Source: Stenotrophomonas indicatrix (GTDB lineage: Bacteria > Pseudomonadota > Gammaproteobacteria > Xanthomonadales > Xanthomonadaceae). From it: a stretch of 61,465 bases of DNA. The DNA lies in contig CP168152.1 in the NCBI GenBank assembly GCA_041545745.1, forward strand, positions 4,590,001-4,651,465, read 5' to 3'. Below, in pieces: positions 8,802 through 20,952 of the stretch (within the stretch, counting starts at the first letter, position 1; each line of letters opens with the position of its first letter). Below the pieces are notes generated by a model, which made no database searches, was not told the origin of the DNA, and saw only the letters and a program-made list of their open reading frames with translations. The position numbers and the translations under genes are program-made.

Positions 8802-11800
8802 TCAGGCTTCGGCTTCTTCCGGTTCGTCGGCCTGCTGGCGGCTGCGCTCCGGCAGCTTCAGGCGCTTGCCTTCTTCGTCGTACTCGATGAGCAGCACGCC
8901 CGAATCGTGGCGGCCGCTGATCTCGACGAAGCAGGCGCCACCGATGAACGGTTCCAGCGTCATCACCGATTTCAGCGGGGTGGCCACCACCATCTGGAAA
9001 CCGAAGTTGTCGAAGATGTTCATCGCCAGCGCGGTGAACTCGTTGTCGGCCTTGTCGAAGGCTTCGTCGAGCACGACCGCGGCATAGCTGGGCAACTGGC
9101 TGTCGGCACCGCCGAGCTGGTAGCGCAGCGCCGCCGCCAGGCAGGTGGTGGCCAGCTTCTGCCGCTGGCCACCGGACTTGCCGGCGCCGCTGCGGTAGAT
9201 CTCGACCTGCTGGCGCGTTTCCACGTCCAGCTCCACGCCGATGAACTCCACGTGCAGGCGCACGTCCAGCACAATCTCGCGCCAGCGCTTGTCTTCGCCT
9301 TCCTGCGAGCCGAGGCGGTTGACCAGCTGGCGCAGGACGGTGAACTGCGTTTCAGCCAGGTCGCGCTGCTCGGTCTGCTGCTGCGACAACACCTCGCGCA
9401 GCTGCTGGTGGAACTCCTGTACTTCCGGCAGGCGCCGGTCGTTCAGCTCGATGGTCAGCAGGGTGCCACGGTTGAAGGGCACCTGCTCCAGACTGGCGTT
9501 GACTTCGTCCAGGCGCTGGCCGATCGACTTGCGGGCCTCGGCGCTGTGCCGCTGCAGCGCCAGCAGGTTGTTCTTGCTCTGGTTCTGCAGCAGGTCGAAG
9601 AAGCGTTCTTCGTGCTGCGGCAGGCCATCGCGTTCAAGGCGTTCGAGGCGGGCGAGGAAATCCTCGGCCGAGGCCACCGACACGGTGAAGTCACCCGATT
9701 CTTCCGGCCACTGCTGGATGAAGCGACGGAAGCAACCCAGCAGCAGGTTCTCGACGCGGTTGACGTCCTGCTGCGAAGAAGACAGCTGTTCGTTCAGCGC
9801 GTTGCTGACCTGGCGCATGTGCGCTTCCAGCGTTTCCAGGCTGAGCGGGCCCTGCTCCTGCAGGCGCTCGGCCAGGCCGGCTTCCTGATCTTCGGCCAGT
9901 GCCGGCAATACCAGCGCACGGCTCTGCTGACGGGCTCGGTCCAGGCGGTCGCGTTCGCGCACCAGCTGGCCGCGCTCGACGCGGGTGTCTTCATAGGTGC
10001 GTCGTGCCTGCTCGATATCGGCGCGGGTGGCGTCGATCTGCTGGGCGATCCTGGCCAGGTCGGCATTGCCTTCGCGCAGGGCGTGCAGGCTGGCCTCGAT
10101 GTCGGCCAGGCGCTGTTGAGGCGCGGCGACGTCGATTTCGTTCCAGCTGATGCCGACCAGCTGGTGGCAGGCCAGGCGACGTTCGTTGTCGCGGTCACGC
10201 TGGCTGCGCAGGCGCGCGATGTCGGTATCGCAGCTGGCGATGCGGGCAGCCAGTTCCTGGGCTTCCTTCTCGAAGACGGCGAGCCTGTCGCGGTTGCTGA
10301 AGCCCAGCAGCCAGCGACGGCGATCGTTCACGGCACTGCGGTCGTCCTTCTCGAACCGGTCGCCCGGATGCTTGACCTGGCCTTCGCGGGTGATGCCGCG
10401 GTCTACGTTGCGCAGCTGCTTGGCGTCCACACATTCGTAGTCGAAGCGCTTGCCAAGCTCGCGGCGCAGCCAGCTTTCGAACACGTGGTCGCGCAGTTCC
10501 AGCTTGTGCAGCAGCGACTTGGCGGAGGGTTCGCGGGCGAACGCATCGTCATTGCGACGCACGCGGTAGTAGGTGAAACGCATTCCCAAGTGAGTACGGT
10601 TCACCCATTCGGCGACGTCGTTGTAGTGCTTGTCGTCGACCAGCAGCGATTGCGCGAAACCACCGAGCACACGCTCGATCGCGCCCTGCCAGCTCTGCTC
10701 TTCCGAGCGGACCTGGATCAGTTCGCCGACGAACGGCAAGGCCGCTTCGGAGATACCGGTTTCTTCGGCCAGGCGAGCACGCAGCTTCTGCATCGGCGCC
10801 GGAATGCTGGAGGGCGTGCGCTGCATCGCCTCCAGTTCGCCGCGCACTTCGGAGAAGCGACGCTCGTCGTCGCGCTTGCCGCCGAGCCGTTCGCTGATGG
10901 CGTCGTCCAGCGCGCTCGAAGCGCGCTGACGGTCTTCCAGTTCGGACTGCGCCTGTTCGACCAGCTCGGCGAAACCATGCGCGTCGTCGGGCAAGGCTGC
11001 CTGCAGCTTCTGTGCGGCGTCGTGTGCCTGTGCCTGCTTGGCCAAGCGGCGGTCGCGTTCGGCTTCGGCGCGGCCCTGCTCGCGTTCCAGTTCCTCGATG
11101 CGCTCACCGCCCTGCTGGCGGCGCTGCAGTTCCAGCTCGGCCAGGCGTTCGGTGTGGTTGTCCAGCGCCGCACGGCGCTGCGATTCTTCACCCAGCAGGC
11201 CACGATCGCGCGTGTCCATCTCGCGCAGGCGCGCTTCGATCAACAACTGGCGGCGGCTTTCGCGGAAGCTGTCGATACCAAGCTTGAGCGCTTCGTCGTC
11301 GCCGCGACGGCGGCTCATCGCCTGCAGGTCACTGTAATGTTCGCGCGCCGGCTGCAGGGTTTCGACCTGACGCCGCGCGGTAACCACGGCCTGGTGCGCG
11401 CCATCGAGTTCGGCGAAGTCGCTGACCAGTCGTTCGGCAGCGTCGAAGGTCTTCGGCGTGTCGAGCATGAAGTCGCGCAGGAAGACGTTCAGGTCACCCA
11501 GGTTCTTCGCCGACTGCGTCTTGTGCAGCAGCCGCAGCGCCATCTCGTTGTCGATACCGAGCAGATGGCGGAAGCGTTCGGCATAGCCGGAGAACGTATC
11601 GAAGTGATGGACGTCGGCCAGCTTCTGCTTGAGCTTGCGCAGGTCCAGATCGAAGCCGCCCAGATCCTTGGCGATGTCGAACGGGCGCTCGGCGATCATG
11701 TAGTGCTTGCGCACGTCACCGGCGGAGGTGCTGCTGCCGGCGATCCAAAGCAGGCGTACCAGGCTGACCACGCGGCCATCACCGGCGCGGTACTCCAGCA

Positions 11801-12182
11801 CCAGCGCGGTCCAGGTTGCGCCCTTGCGCAGGTACTGGGTGGCGATTTCACCGGTGCCACTGTCCTGCTGGTCGGCCCACGCGCCGCGCACGTAGGACAC
11901 CAGGTTGCGGTCGCGACCGCTGCGTTCGGCTTCACGCGCAGCGGCGTTGAAGTCGACGATGGCCGGTGGCGTCAGCAGGGCGGACATGGCATCGAGCAGG
12001 GTCGACTTGCCCGAACCGGAGCGGCCGACGAACAGGAAGCCGCGCTCGGCGATCGGCACTTCGGTCAGGCCGTTGAAGGTGCCCCAGTTGTGCACCTGCA
12101 GGCGGCGCATGCGGAACTGCTGCAGGCGCGGGTCCGGCAGGCCGTCGTTGAACAGGGCGGGAGTGTGCTTGGAAATGGCCAT
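8802..12182 (-). CDS. SMC-like ATPase, MukB/MksB/JetC family
   Basis: The motor subunit of an SMC-like complex that binds and extrudes DNA. The 1126-residue protein has an N-terminal ATPase half with Walker A GRSGSGKST (53-61). Long charged coiled coils on both sides of a central hinge-like region follow, and then a C-terminal half with signature SGGQRQK (from 1003) and Walker B VVLDEAFD (from 1036). This layout and the two upstream partners identify it as MksB/JetC rather than SbcC. It starts 16 bases after the mksE/jetB stop and is the last gene of the operon. The JetD/MksG nuclease that completes plasmid-cutting Wadjet systems is not next to it. Confidence 0.88.
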   Translation of the reverse strand: MAISKHTPALFNDGLPDPRLQQFRMRRLQVHNWGTFNGLTEVPIAERGFLFVGRSGSGKSTLLDAMSALLTPPAIVDFNAAAREAERSGRDRNLVSYVRGAWADQQDSGTGEIATQYLRKGATWTALVLEYRAGDGRVVSLVRLLWIAGSSTSAGDVRKHYMIAERPFDIAKDLGGFDLDLRKLKQKLADVHHFDTFSGYAERFRHLLGIDNEMALRLLHKTQSAKNLGDLNVFLRDFMLDTPKTFDAAERLVSDFAELDGAHQAVVTARRQVETLQPAREHYSDLQAMSRRRGDDEALKLGIDSFRESRRQLLIEARLREMDTRDRGLLGEESQRRAALDNHTERLAELELQRRQQGGERIEELEREQGRAEAERDRRLAKQAQAHDAAQKLQAALPDDAHGFAELVEQAQSELEDRQRASSALDDAISERLGGKRDDERRFSEVRGELEAMQRTPSSIPAPMQKLRARLAEETGISEAALPFVGELIQVRSEEQSWQGAIERVLGGFAQSLLVDDKHYNDVAEWVNRTHLGMRFTYYRVRRNDDAFAREPSAKSLLHKLELRDHVFESWLRRELGKRFDYECVDAKQLRNVDRGITREGQVKHPGDRFEKDDRSAVNDRRRWLLGFSNRDRLAVFEKEAQELAARIASCDTDIARLRSQRDRDNERRLACHQLVGISWNEIDVAAPQQRLADIEASLHALREGNADLARIAQQIDATRADIEQARRTYEDTRVERGQLVRERDRLDRARQQSRALVLPALAEDQEAGLAERLQEQGPLSLETLEAHMRQVSNALNEQLSSSQQDVNRVENLLLGCFRRFIQQWPEESGDFTVSVASAEDFLARLERLERDGLPQHEERFFDLLQNQSKNNLLALQRHSAEARKSIGQRLDEVNASLEQVPFNRGTLLTIELNDRRLPEVQEFHQQLREVLSQQQTEQRDLAETQFTVLRQLVNRLGSQEGEDKRWREIVLDVRLHVEFIGVELDVETRQQVEIYRSGAGKSGGQRQKLATTCLAAALRYQLGGADSQLPSYAAVVLDEAFDKADNEFTALAMNIFDNFGFQMVVATPLKSVMTLEPFIGGACFVEISGRHDSGVLLIEYDEEGKRLKLPERSRQQADEPEEAEA

Positions 12183-12198
12183 GCGGTGCTCGGGTCTC

Positions 12199-15077
<2,879 letters not shown>

Positions 15078-15187
15078 TGCATACAGCGCCCGAACGGGGG
15101 GCGAGCATCGTACCCGACCGGGGGGTGGGTCGTCCTCTGGGGACGGTTCATCGGGAGATCCCCTGCGGCGCCTCATGGCTGCTGAGC

Positions 15188-15297
15188 GAGAGGCGGAGGG
15201 GCAGGCAGGGCAGGACACGCCGCAAGTACGTCGTTGTAGGCTCGGCCACGGCATCCATGCCGTGGACGGTCCTGCCCTGCCTGCCCCTCCGCCTCTC
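15188..15297. repeat. Long palindromic repeat, copy 1
   Basis: A perfect 28-base inverted repeat (15188-15215 with 15270-15297; arm starts GAGAGGCGGAGGGGCAGG) surrounds a 54-base centre. The centre contains AAGTACGTC, a TGTAGGCTC block and its own small hairpin, CCACGGCAT/ATGCCGTGG (15245-15264). The same centre reappears, inverted, at 15465-15566. Together with copy 2 it fills most of the 594-base gene-free stretch between folE and the marR gene. Confidence 0.85.
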
Positions 15298-15464
15298 CGA
15301 CGGTTTCCTGCGGGCGCGGCCGGACCGCCCGAAAGCGGGGGTCAAAAGCTGGGTTCATGGCTGCGGAGACTGCGCGGGTTGCAGCTTTGGTGGGTGCGGA
15401 CCTTGGTCCGCACTGCTTCTGCCTTTAGAGCCAACCCTCCGCGCTCGCGGGGTGATGGGTGGGC

Positions 15465-15566
15465 GGCGGAGGGCCGGGCGGGGCAGGGCCGTGAGGCGCA
15501 TGGATGCGCCGATCGAGCTTACATGGACGTACTTGCAGCGTGCCCTGCCCCGTCCGGCCCTCCGCC
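15465..15566. repeat. Long palindromic repeat, copy 2 (inverted relative to copy 1)
   Basis: A 25-base inverted repeat (15465-15489 with 15542-15566) with one mismatch that would be G:U in RNA. Its reverse complement carries the same central words as copy 1: GCAAGTACGTC, TGTAAGCTCG and a GGCGCAT/ATGCGCC mini-hairpin (15495-15510). The arms are related but not identical to those of copy 1. Confidence 0.82.
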
Positions 15567-15628
15567 ACCCCAACCGATAACCAGCAGGCGCAACGCTTTC
15601 CTCACTACACCCCACCCATTCAGTAAAA

Positions 15629-15662
15629 CCTATTGATAGGAATGAAATTAGTAGTATCCTAT
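15629..15662 (+). promoter_or_regulatory. marR promoter with overlapping palindromic operator
   Basis: An AT-rich island stands out in GC-rich DNA. TTGATA (15633-15638) and TATCCT (15656-15661) lie 17 bases apart, a good sigma-70 pair. The palindrome CCTAT-TG-ATAGG (15629-15640) covers the -35 box, and ATAGGA/TCCTAT (15636-15641 and 15657-15662) brackets the spacer. Such symmetry suggests that the MarR product represses its own promoter. Transcription would begin near 15668, four bases before the ATG, so the mRNA may be almost leaderless; no Shine-Dalgarno sequence is visible. Confidence 0.6.
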
Positions 15663-15671
15663 CTATTACTT

Positions 15672-16127
15672 ATGGACCGACCCCTCGACGAGCGCACCGT
15701 GCTGCAGATGCAGCTCAGCTCCGGCCTGCTGTACGCAGGGCGGCAGTGGCAGCGCCTGGCCGACAGCCGGTTGGGCAGCTACGGCATCTCCACCGCTTGC
15801 ACCATGCCGCTGTTGATGATCGGCCGCTCCGGCGGTGGCATCCGCCAGGTTGCGCTGGCCCAGCAGCTGGGCATGGAAGGCCCGTCGCTGGTGCGCCTGC
15901 TGGACAAGCTCTGCGCCAGTGGGCTGGTCCGCCGCGAATGCGATGCCAGCGACCGCCGCGCCAACCTGCTGTGGCTGACCGAGGAAGGCCAGGCGTTGGT
16001 GCGCGAACTGGAAGACCAGTTGATCGGCCTGCGCCAGGACGTGTTCGGCGAGCTTTCCACGGATGAACTGCACGCCGTACTGAAGGCGTGGCGCCTGCTG
16101 GCCGAGGCCGCCGACCGCATCACGTAA
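15672..16127 (+). CDS. MarR-family transcriptional regulator of the adjacent efflux operon
   Basis: A 151-residue winged-helix repressor. The DNA-binding part is clear: GIRQVALAQQLGMEGPSLVRLLDKL (recognition helix) and then CDASDRRANLLWLTEEGQ (wing). It precedes and probably controls the DUF1656-HlyD-OMF-FUSC efflux genes. MarR proteins release DNA on binding phenolic or aromatic ligands, which fits an aromatic-acid pump. ATG 15672 is preferred over 15633 because the longer reading would start inside the promoter. Residue-level ligand specificity cannot be read from sequence. Confidence 0.88.
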   Translation: MDRPLDERTVLQMQLSSGLLYAGRQWQRLADSRLGSYGISTACTMPLLMIGRSGGGIRQVALAQQLGMEGPSLVRLLDKLCASGLVRRECDASDRRANLLWLTEEGQALVRELEDQLIGLRQDVFGELSTDELHAVLKAWRLLAEAADRIT

Positions 16128-16235
16128 GCCCGCTGTCCGTGAACACCGCCGCTGCCGTGCATGCGCCAGCGGCTTCAGCCCGTTGCCGTTGTTCTGTTCC
16201 ACCTCCCCTTCCCCATACCGCCCCCGCCCCTTCCG

Positions 16236-16445
16236 ATGCCCGGTGAATTCAGTCTCCACGGAGTGTTCGTCCCGACCCTGCTCGGGTTGATGGTGTTGGC
16301 CTACTTGGTCAACAGCGGCCTGCACGCGCTGCTGCAGCGTGCCGGCGCCTATCGCCATGTCTGGCATCCGGCGCTGTTCAACCTGGCGCTGTACGGAATC
16401 GTGCTGGGCCTGCTGTTCCACCTCCTGCGTTGGATGCAATCGTGA
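16236..16445 (+). CDS. DUF1656 (AaeX-like) small membrane protein
   Basis: A 69-residue protein with two hydrophobic segments and the pattern MPGEFSLHGVFVPTLLG...HPALFNLALYGIVLG. It matches the DUF1656/AaeX proteins that always accompany AaeA-AaeB-type pumps. ATG 16236 begins the conserved part; a longer frame from 16161 only adds a Pro-rich tail. The end overlaps the adaptor gene. Role in the pump is unknown. Confidence 0.85.
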   Translation: MPGEFSLHGVFVPTLLGLMVLAYLVNSGLHALLQRAGAYRHVWHPALFNLALYGIVLGLLFHLLRWMQS

Positions 16446-17359
16446 ACAAGATCGTGAAGAAGACCCTGCCGGTGCTGCTTACCTGCGCAGCCGTGATCGT
16501 CGCCCTGCTGGTGCTGCGCCAGCTGTGGGTCTACTACATGGATGAGCCGTGGACCCGCGACGCCCACGTCGGCGCCGACGTGGTGCAGGTGGCGCCGGAT
16601 GTGTCCGGCCTGGTCGAAACGGTGCAGGTGGCCGACAACCAGGCAGTGAAAAAGGGCGACCTGCTGTTCGTGATCGATCGCGCGCGCTATCGCATCGCGC
16701 TGGAGCAGAGCCGCGCCAGCCTGGCCGAGCGCCAGGCATCGGTCGCGCAGCTGCGCCGCGAGATCGGCCGCGACCGCAGCCTGCAGGATCTGGTTGCCGC
16801 CGAGGATGCCGAAGTGCGCCGGGCCAAGCTGCAGGCTGCGCAGGCCGCACTGGCCACTGCGCAGGCCGCGGTTGACCTGGCCGAACTCAACCTGGCCCGC
16901 ACCGAAGTGCGCGCGCCGGCTGATGGCCGGGTCAACGACCGCACCATGCGCGTGGGCGACTACGTGGTGGCCGGCAAGCCGGTGCTGGCGCTGCTGGATA
17001 CCGGTTCGTTCCGCATCGATGGCTACTTCGAGGAAACCCGCTTGCGCGGCGTGGCCCCGGGGCAGCGCGTGGACATCCGCCTGATGGGCGAAGACACCCC
17101 TCTGCACGGCCATGTCGAAAGCATCGCCGCCGGCATCGAGGATCGCTACCGCAGCAACGGCAGCACCCTGCTGCCGAACGTGACCCCGGCCTTCGACTGG
17201 GTGCGGCTGGCGCAGCGCATTCCGGTGCGCATCGCCATCGACGAGGTGCCTGCCGGGGTGGAGCTGATCGCCGGGCGCACCGCCACGGTGACCGTGGACA
17301 CCGGCCGCCACGTGCAGAACAAGAAGGCCGGCGGCGCGCCGACACAGGCGGGCCTGTGA
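16430..17359 (+). CDS. HlyD/AaeA-family periplasmic efflux adaptor
   Basis: A membrane-fusion protein that links the inner-membrane FUSC pump to the outer-membrane channel. 309 residues: one N-terminal anchor helix (about 12-32), biotinyl-lipoyl halves (VQVAPDVSGLVETVQV and TEVRAPADGRV), an alpha-helical hairpin between them (about 88-160), and a beta-barrel with GYFEETRLRGVAPGQRV. The start may be ATG 16430 or GTG 16442; the latter overlaps the upstream TGA as GTGA. It overlaps the next gene by four bases. Confidence 0.88.
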   Translation: MDAIVNKIVKKTLPVLLTCAAVIVALLVLRQLWVYYMDEPWTRDAHVGADVVQVAPDVSGLVETVQVADNQAVKKGDLLFVIDRARYRIALEQSRASLAERQASVAQLRREIGRDRSLQDLVAAEDAEVRRAKLQAAQAALATAQAAVDLAELNLARTEVRAPADGRVNDRTMRVGDYVVAGKPVLALLDTGSFRIDGYFEETRLRGVAPGQRVDIRLMGEDTPLHGHVESIAAGIEDRYRSNGSTLLPNVTPAFDWVRLAQRIPVRIAIDEVPAGVELIAGRTATVTVDTGRHVQNKKAGGAPTQAGL

Positions 17360-18816
17360 ACACCGCCCTGCCCCGCCTTGGCCTGATCGTCGCCCTGGCC
17401 AGCTTGGCCGCGTGCAAGACCGTCGGCCCGGACTACGCATTGCCGGAAGGCTCGGCGTTCAAGCGCCCGCAGGCAAATGCGGCCTTCATCGACACCCGGA
17501 ATCCGCAGGTGGCCGCCAACCAGGCGCTGCCGGCGCGCTGGTGGTCGCTGTACAACGACCCGGTGCTGGATGGGCTGATCACCCAGGCGCTGCGCGACAA
17601 CGTCGAACTGAAGGCCGCCGATGCGCACCTGCGCCGCGCTGCTGCGGTGTACGAGCAGGCGATGGACGCCGGTGGCTTCGAGTACGAGGCCGAAGCCGGG
17701 GTCAGCCGCGCGCAGTTGTCGGCCGAGTCCTTCCTGCAGGAGCACGAGCTGCCGGTAATCAACCTGGCCGACGGCAAGTTCGCGGTCAGCTACCAGTTCG
17801 ACCTGTTCGGCAAGCTCAAGCGCGGCGCCGAAGCGGCGCGCGCCGACGAACAGTCGGTGGCCGCTGCACGTGACCTGGCCCAGGTGAGCGTGGTGGCCGA
17901 GGTGGCCGACAGCTACCTGGAGATCTGCCACGCCAACCATGAGCTGCATGTCGCCGAGCATTCCCTGCAGCTGCAGCAGCGCAGCCGCTCGGTCACCCAG
18001 CGGTTGATCAGCGCAGGCCGCGGCACGCCGCCGGAACTGGCCCGCGCCAATGCCCAGGTCGCACTGCTGGAGGCGGCATTGCCTCCGCTGCACGCGCAGC
18101 GTTCTGCCGCCGCCTATTCGCTGGCGGCACTGCTTGGGCAGACGCCGGGCCAGCTGCCGGCCGGGGTGATCGATTGCGCGCATGCACCGACCCTCGCCCA
18201 GCCGCTTCCGGTCGGTGATGGCCGCGCGCTGCTGCAGCGCCGCCCCGACATCCGCCAGGCCGAACGCAAGCTGGCCTCGGCCACCGCGCGGATTGGTGTC
18301 GCCACCGCCGAGCTGTACCCGGACATCCGCCTCGGTGCCTCGGTCGGCGCCGCCGGCCTGCTGGAAGACTTCGGCCAGCCGATGACCCAGCAGTGGTCGT
18401 TCGGCCCGCTGATCTCGTGGACGCTGCCGTCCTCGGGCACGCATGCACGCATCCACGCCGCCGAGGCTGGCGCCGATGCCGCGTTGGCCGAGTTCGACCA
18501 TGCCGTGCTGCAGGCACTGCGCGAAACACAGACCGCACTGGACCGCTATGCGCAGGATCTGCGTCGCCTGCAGTCGTTGAAGGTGGCGCAGGAGCAGGCC
18601 GCGCTGGCCGCAGAGCAGAACCGCCGCTTGTACCAGGGTGGCCGCACGCCGTACCTGTCCAGCCTGGATGCCGACCGCAGCCTGGCCAGCAGCGATGCGA
18701 CCCTGGCCGCGGCCGAAGCACAGGTCTCGCGCGACCAGATCCACCTGTTCCTGGTACTGGGCGGTGGCTGGCAGGACAACGCCACTGCCACGGCTTCACC
18801 GACGACGGCGAGGTAA
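17356..18816 (+). CDS. Outer-membrane efflux lipoprotein (NodT/OprM family)
   Basis: The outer-membrane channel of the pump, 486 residues. A lipoprotein signal ends in LASLAAC (lipidated Cys20), followed by KTVGPDY, the usual OprM-like start. Two outer-membrane-efflux repeats follow, with RRPDIRQAERKLASATARIGVATAELYPDI near residue 300, a family hallmark. It starts with GTG overlapping the adaptor stop (GTGA). Many AaeAB pumps borrow TolC; here the channel is encoded within the operon, so the complex can be self-contained. Confidence 0.9.
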   Translation: MNTALPRLGLIVALASLAACKTVGPDYALPEGSAFKRPQANAAFIDTRNPQVAANQALPARWWSLYNDPVLDGLITQALRDNVELKAADAHLRRAAAVYEQAMDAGGFEYEAEAGVSRAQLSAESFLQEHELPVINLADGKFAVSYQFDLFGKLKRGAEAARADEQSVAAARDLAQVSVVAEVADSYLEICHANHELHVAEHSLQLQQRSRSVTQRLISAGRGTPPELARANAQVALLEAALPPLHAQRSAAAYSLAALLGQTPGQLPAGVIDCAHAPTLAQPLPVGDGRALLQRRPDIRQAERKLASATARIGVATAELYPDIRLGASVGAAGLLEDFGQPMTQQWSFGPLISWTLPSSGTHARIHAAEAGADAALAEFDHAVLQALRETQTALDRYAQDLRRLQSLKVAQEQAALAAEQNRRLYQGGRTPYLSSLDADRSLASSDATLAAAEAQVSRDQIHLFLVLGGGWQDNATATASPTTAR

Positions 18817-18819
18817 GCG

Positions 18820-20859
18820 ATGAACGGGCTGACCGACCGCCAGGCCTGGCTGTTCTCGATCAAGACCTACCTGGCGGCGATCGTCGCGCTGTACATCGCC
18901 ATGGCCGGCAACCTGTCGCGTCCGTACTGGGCGATGGGCACGGTGTACATCGTCAGCCAGCCGCTGCTGGGCCCGACCCGGGCCAAGGGCGTGTACCGCA
19001 TCCTCGGCACCCTGGCCGCCGGTCTGGCCACCCTGCTGATGTTGCCCGCCCTGGTGGAAACGCCGCTGGTGCTGAGCGCGGCGATGTCGATCTGGCTGGC
19101 CGGCTGCCTGTTCCTGGCCCTGCTCAACCGTGGCCCACGTGGCTACGCGTTCCTGCTGGCCGGCTACACCACTGCATTCATCGGTTTCCCCGCGGTGACC
19201 TCGCCGGAGACCATCTTCGACACCGTGGTGGCGCGCAGCGAGGAGATCATCCTCGGTACGGTGGTAGCGGTGCTGTTCGCCTCGCTGCTGTTCCCGGCCT
19301 CGGTGCGGCCGATGCTGGGCGCGCGCATCGGCAACTGGATGGAGGACGCGGCGCAGTGGTGCCGGCAGATCCTCGAGCGCGGCCGTGCGCATGCCCCGCG
19401 CAACCGGCTGGCCGCCGACCTGGTGCAGTTCGAGGCACTGATCGAGTTCCTGCGCCGAGATGACCCACGCCATGCCGGCGCGGCCGTATCGATGGAGCGC
19501 CTGCGCGAACGCATGCTGTTGCTGCTGCCGGTGCTGTCATCGATCGCCGACCGCCTGAGCGCGCTGCGCAGTGATGGACAGACCCTGCCGGAAGGCCTGC
19601 CGACGCTGGTCGATGACATCCATGACTGGATCGACACGCCGTCCAGTGCCAGCGACTACGCGCGCCTGCGCGCACGCATCAGTGCGCTGAAGCCACAGGT
19701 GGACCGCGATCTGCAGCACCTGCAGCTGGCCAGCCTGCTGCTGCGCCTGGAGGAGCTGGTGGACCTGTGGCAGGACTGCCGCACCCTGCAGCACGCGATC
19801 GACCAGGGCACCGCGCCGCTGGACCGTGCGCACTACCGCATCCGCACCGAACGCACCGCCACCGACAAGCACGTCGACTACGGCATGGCACTGTTCTCCG
19901 CGCTCAGCGCCGGCGTGGCGCTGATGAGCTACTGCGTGCTGTGGATCGGCCTGGGCTGGGAGGGCGGTGGCAACGGCGCGATGATGGCCGCGGTGACCGC
20001 CGCCTTCTTTGCTGCACAGGATGACCCGGCGCCGAGCATGGTCTCGTTCCTGGTGTGGGCGATGGTGGCGTCGCTGGTGGCCGGCGTGTACCTGTTCGGC
20101 GTGTTCCCCGCCGTGCACGACTTCGGCCTGCTGGCGCTGGTGCTGGCGGTGGTGTTCCTGCCGTTGGGCCTGCTGCTGCACCACCCGAAGAGCGCGCTGT
20201 TCGCGCTGCCGCTGACGGTCAACCTGGCCGCACTGCTGAGCCTGCAGAACACCTACAGTGCCAACGTGCAGACCTTCGCCAACTCGTCGATCGCGATGTT
20301 CATCGGCATTGGCTTTGCGGTGGTGATGACCCGGCTGTTCCGCTCGGTGGGTGCCGAATGGACCGCGCGCCGGCTGGTACGGCAGGGCTGGACCACGCTG
20401 GCCGAAGCGGCCGAGGGCCGTGGCCAGCAGGACCGGCAACGCTTCGCCGCGCGCATGCTGGACCTGCTCGGCCTGCTGGCACCGCGCCTGGCGGCGACCC
20501 CGGAAGGCAGCGACATCGCGTCGGTGGACATGCTCAACGAGGCGCGCATCGGCCTGAACATCCTGCAGCTGCGCCGGGCGCGGCTGGAGCTGCCGGAGCG
20601 CAGCCGCGAGGCGGTCGAGCACATCCTGGAGGAAGTGGCCGTGCACTATCGTCGGCAGATCGCCGCGCGCAAGCCGATTGTGGCGGCCGAGGCGCTGCGC
20701 GAACGGCTGGACACCTCGTTGGGCCGGGTCGGCAGCGTGGCCGCCTGCAAGGCGCGCGACGAGGCGCTGATGGGCCTGGTCGGCCTGCGGTTCGCGCTGT
20801 TCCCGGAAGCAAAGGCGTTGGCGCCGGGACTGCTGGCAGCCGAGGGGCCGCAGCCGTAG
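18820..20859 (+). CDS. FUSC-family efflux pump (AaeB-like)
   Basis: The inner-membrane transporter of the operon, 679 residues. It has two halves of about five or six helices each (about 15-165 and 345-490), each followed by a long cytoplasmic helical region, as in AaeB/FUSC proteins that export hydroxylated aromatic acids. Motifs seen are YWAMGTVYIVSQPLLG in the first half and MMAAVTAAFFAAQDDPAPS in the second. ATG 18820 lies three bases after the preceding stop. Together with the MarR gene it forms a regulated aromatic-acid or xenobiotic efflux unit. Confidence 0.87.
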   Translation: MNGLTDRQAWLFSIKTYLAAIVALYIAMAGNLSRPYWAMGTVYIVSQPLLGPTRAKGVYRILGTLAAGLATLLMLPALVETPLVLSAAMSIWLAGCLFLALLNRGPRGYAFLLAGYTTAFIGFPAVTSPETIFDTVVARSEEIILGTVVAVLFASLLFPASVRPMLGARIGNWMEDAAQWCRQILERGRAHAPRNRLAADLVQFEALIEFLRRDDPRHAGAAVSMERLRERMLLLLPVLSSIADRLSALRSDGQTLPEGLPTLVDDIHDWIDTPSSASDYARLRARISALKPQVDRDLQHLQLASLLLRLEELVDLWQDCRTLQHAIDQGTAPLDRAHYRIRTERTATDKHVDYGMALFSALSAGVALMSYCVLWIGLGWEGGGNGAMMAAVTAAFFAAQDDPAPSMVSFLVWAMVASLVAGVYLFGVFPAVHDFGLLALVLAVVFLPLGLLLHHPKSALFALPLTVNLAALLSLQNTYSANVQTFANSSIAMFIGIGFAVVMTRLFRSVGAEWTARRLVRQGWTTLAEAAEGRGQQDRQRFAARMLDLLGLLAPRLAATPEGSDIASVDMLNEARIGLNILQLRRARLELPERSREAVEHILEEVAVHYRRQIAARKPIVAAEALRERLDTSLGRVGSVAACKARDEALMGLVGLRFALFPEAKALAPGLLAAEGPQP

Positions 20860-20892
20860 CACGCTACCCTGTGCACCGATAGACCCCGCTCC

Positions 20893-20931
20893 GGGGTCGG
20901 ATCCTTCGCCTCGAGCGAGGGCTCTGACCCC
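20893..20931 (+). repeat. GGGGTC...GACCCC repeat, copy a
   Basis: Imperfect palindrome GGGGTCGGATCC ... GGCTCTGACCCC lying 33 bases after the FUSC stop. A further small palindrome (GACCCC/GGGGTC, 20882-20898) overlaps its left end. It is one of five related elements in the window; as RNA it folds with one G:U pair and one mismatch. Confidence 0.75.
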
Positions 20932-20952
20932 TGCGCTGCACAGGACGGTTCA

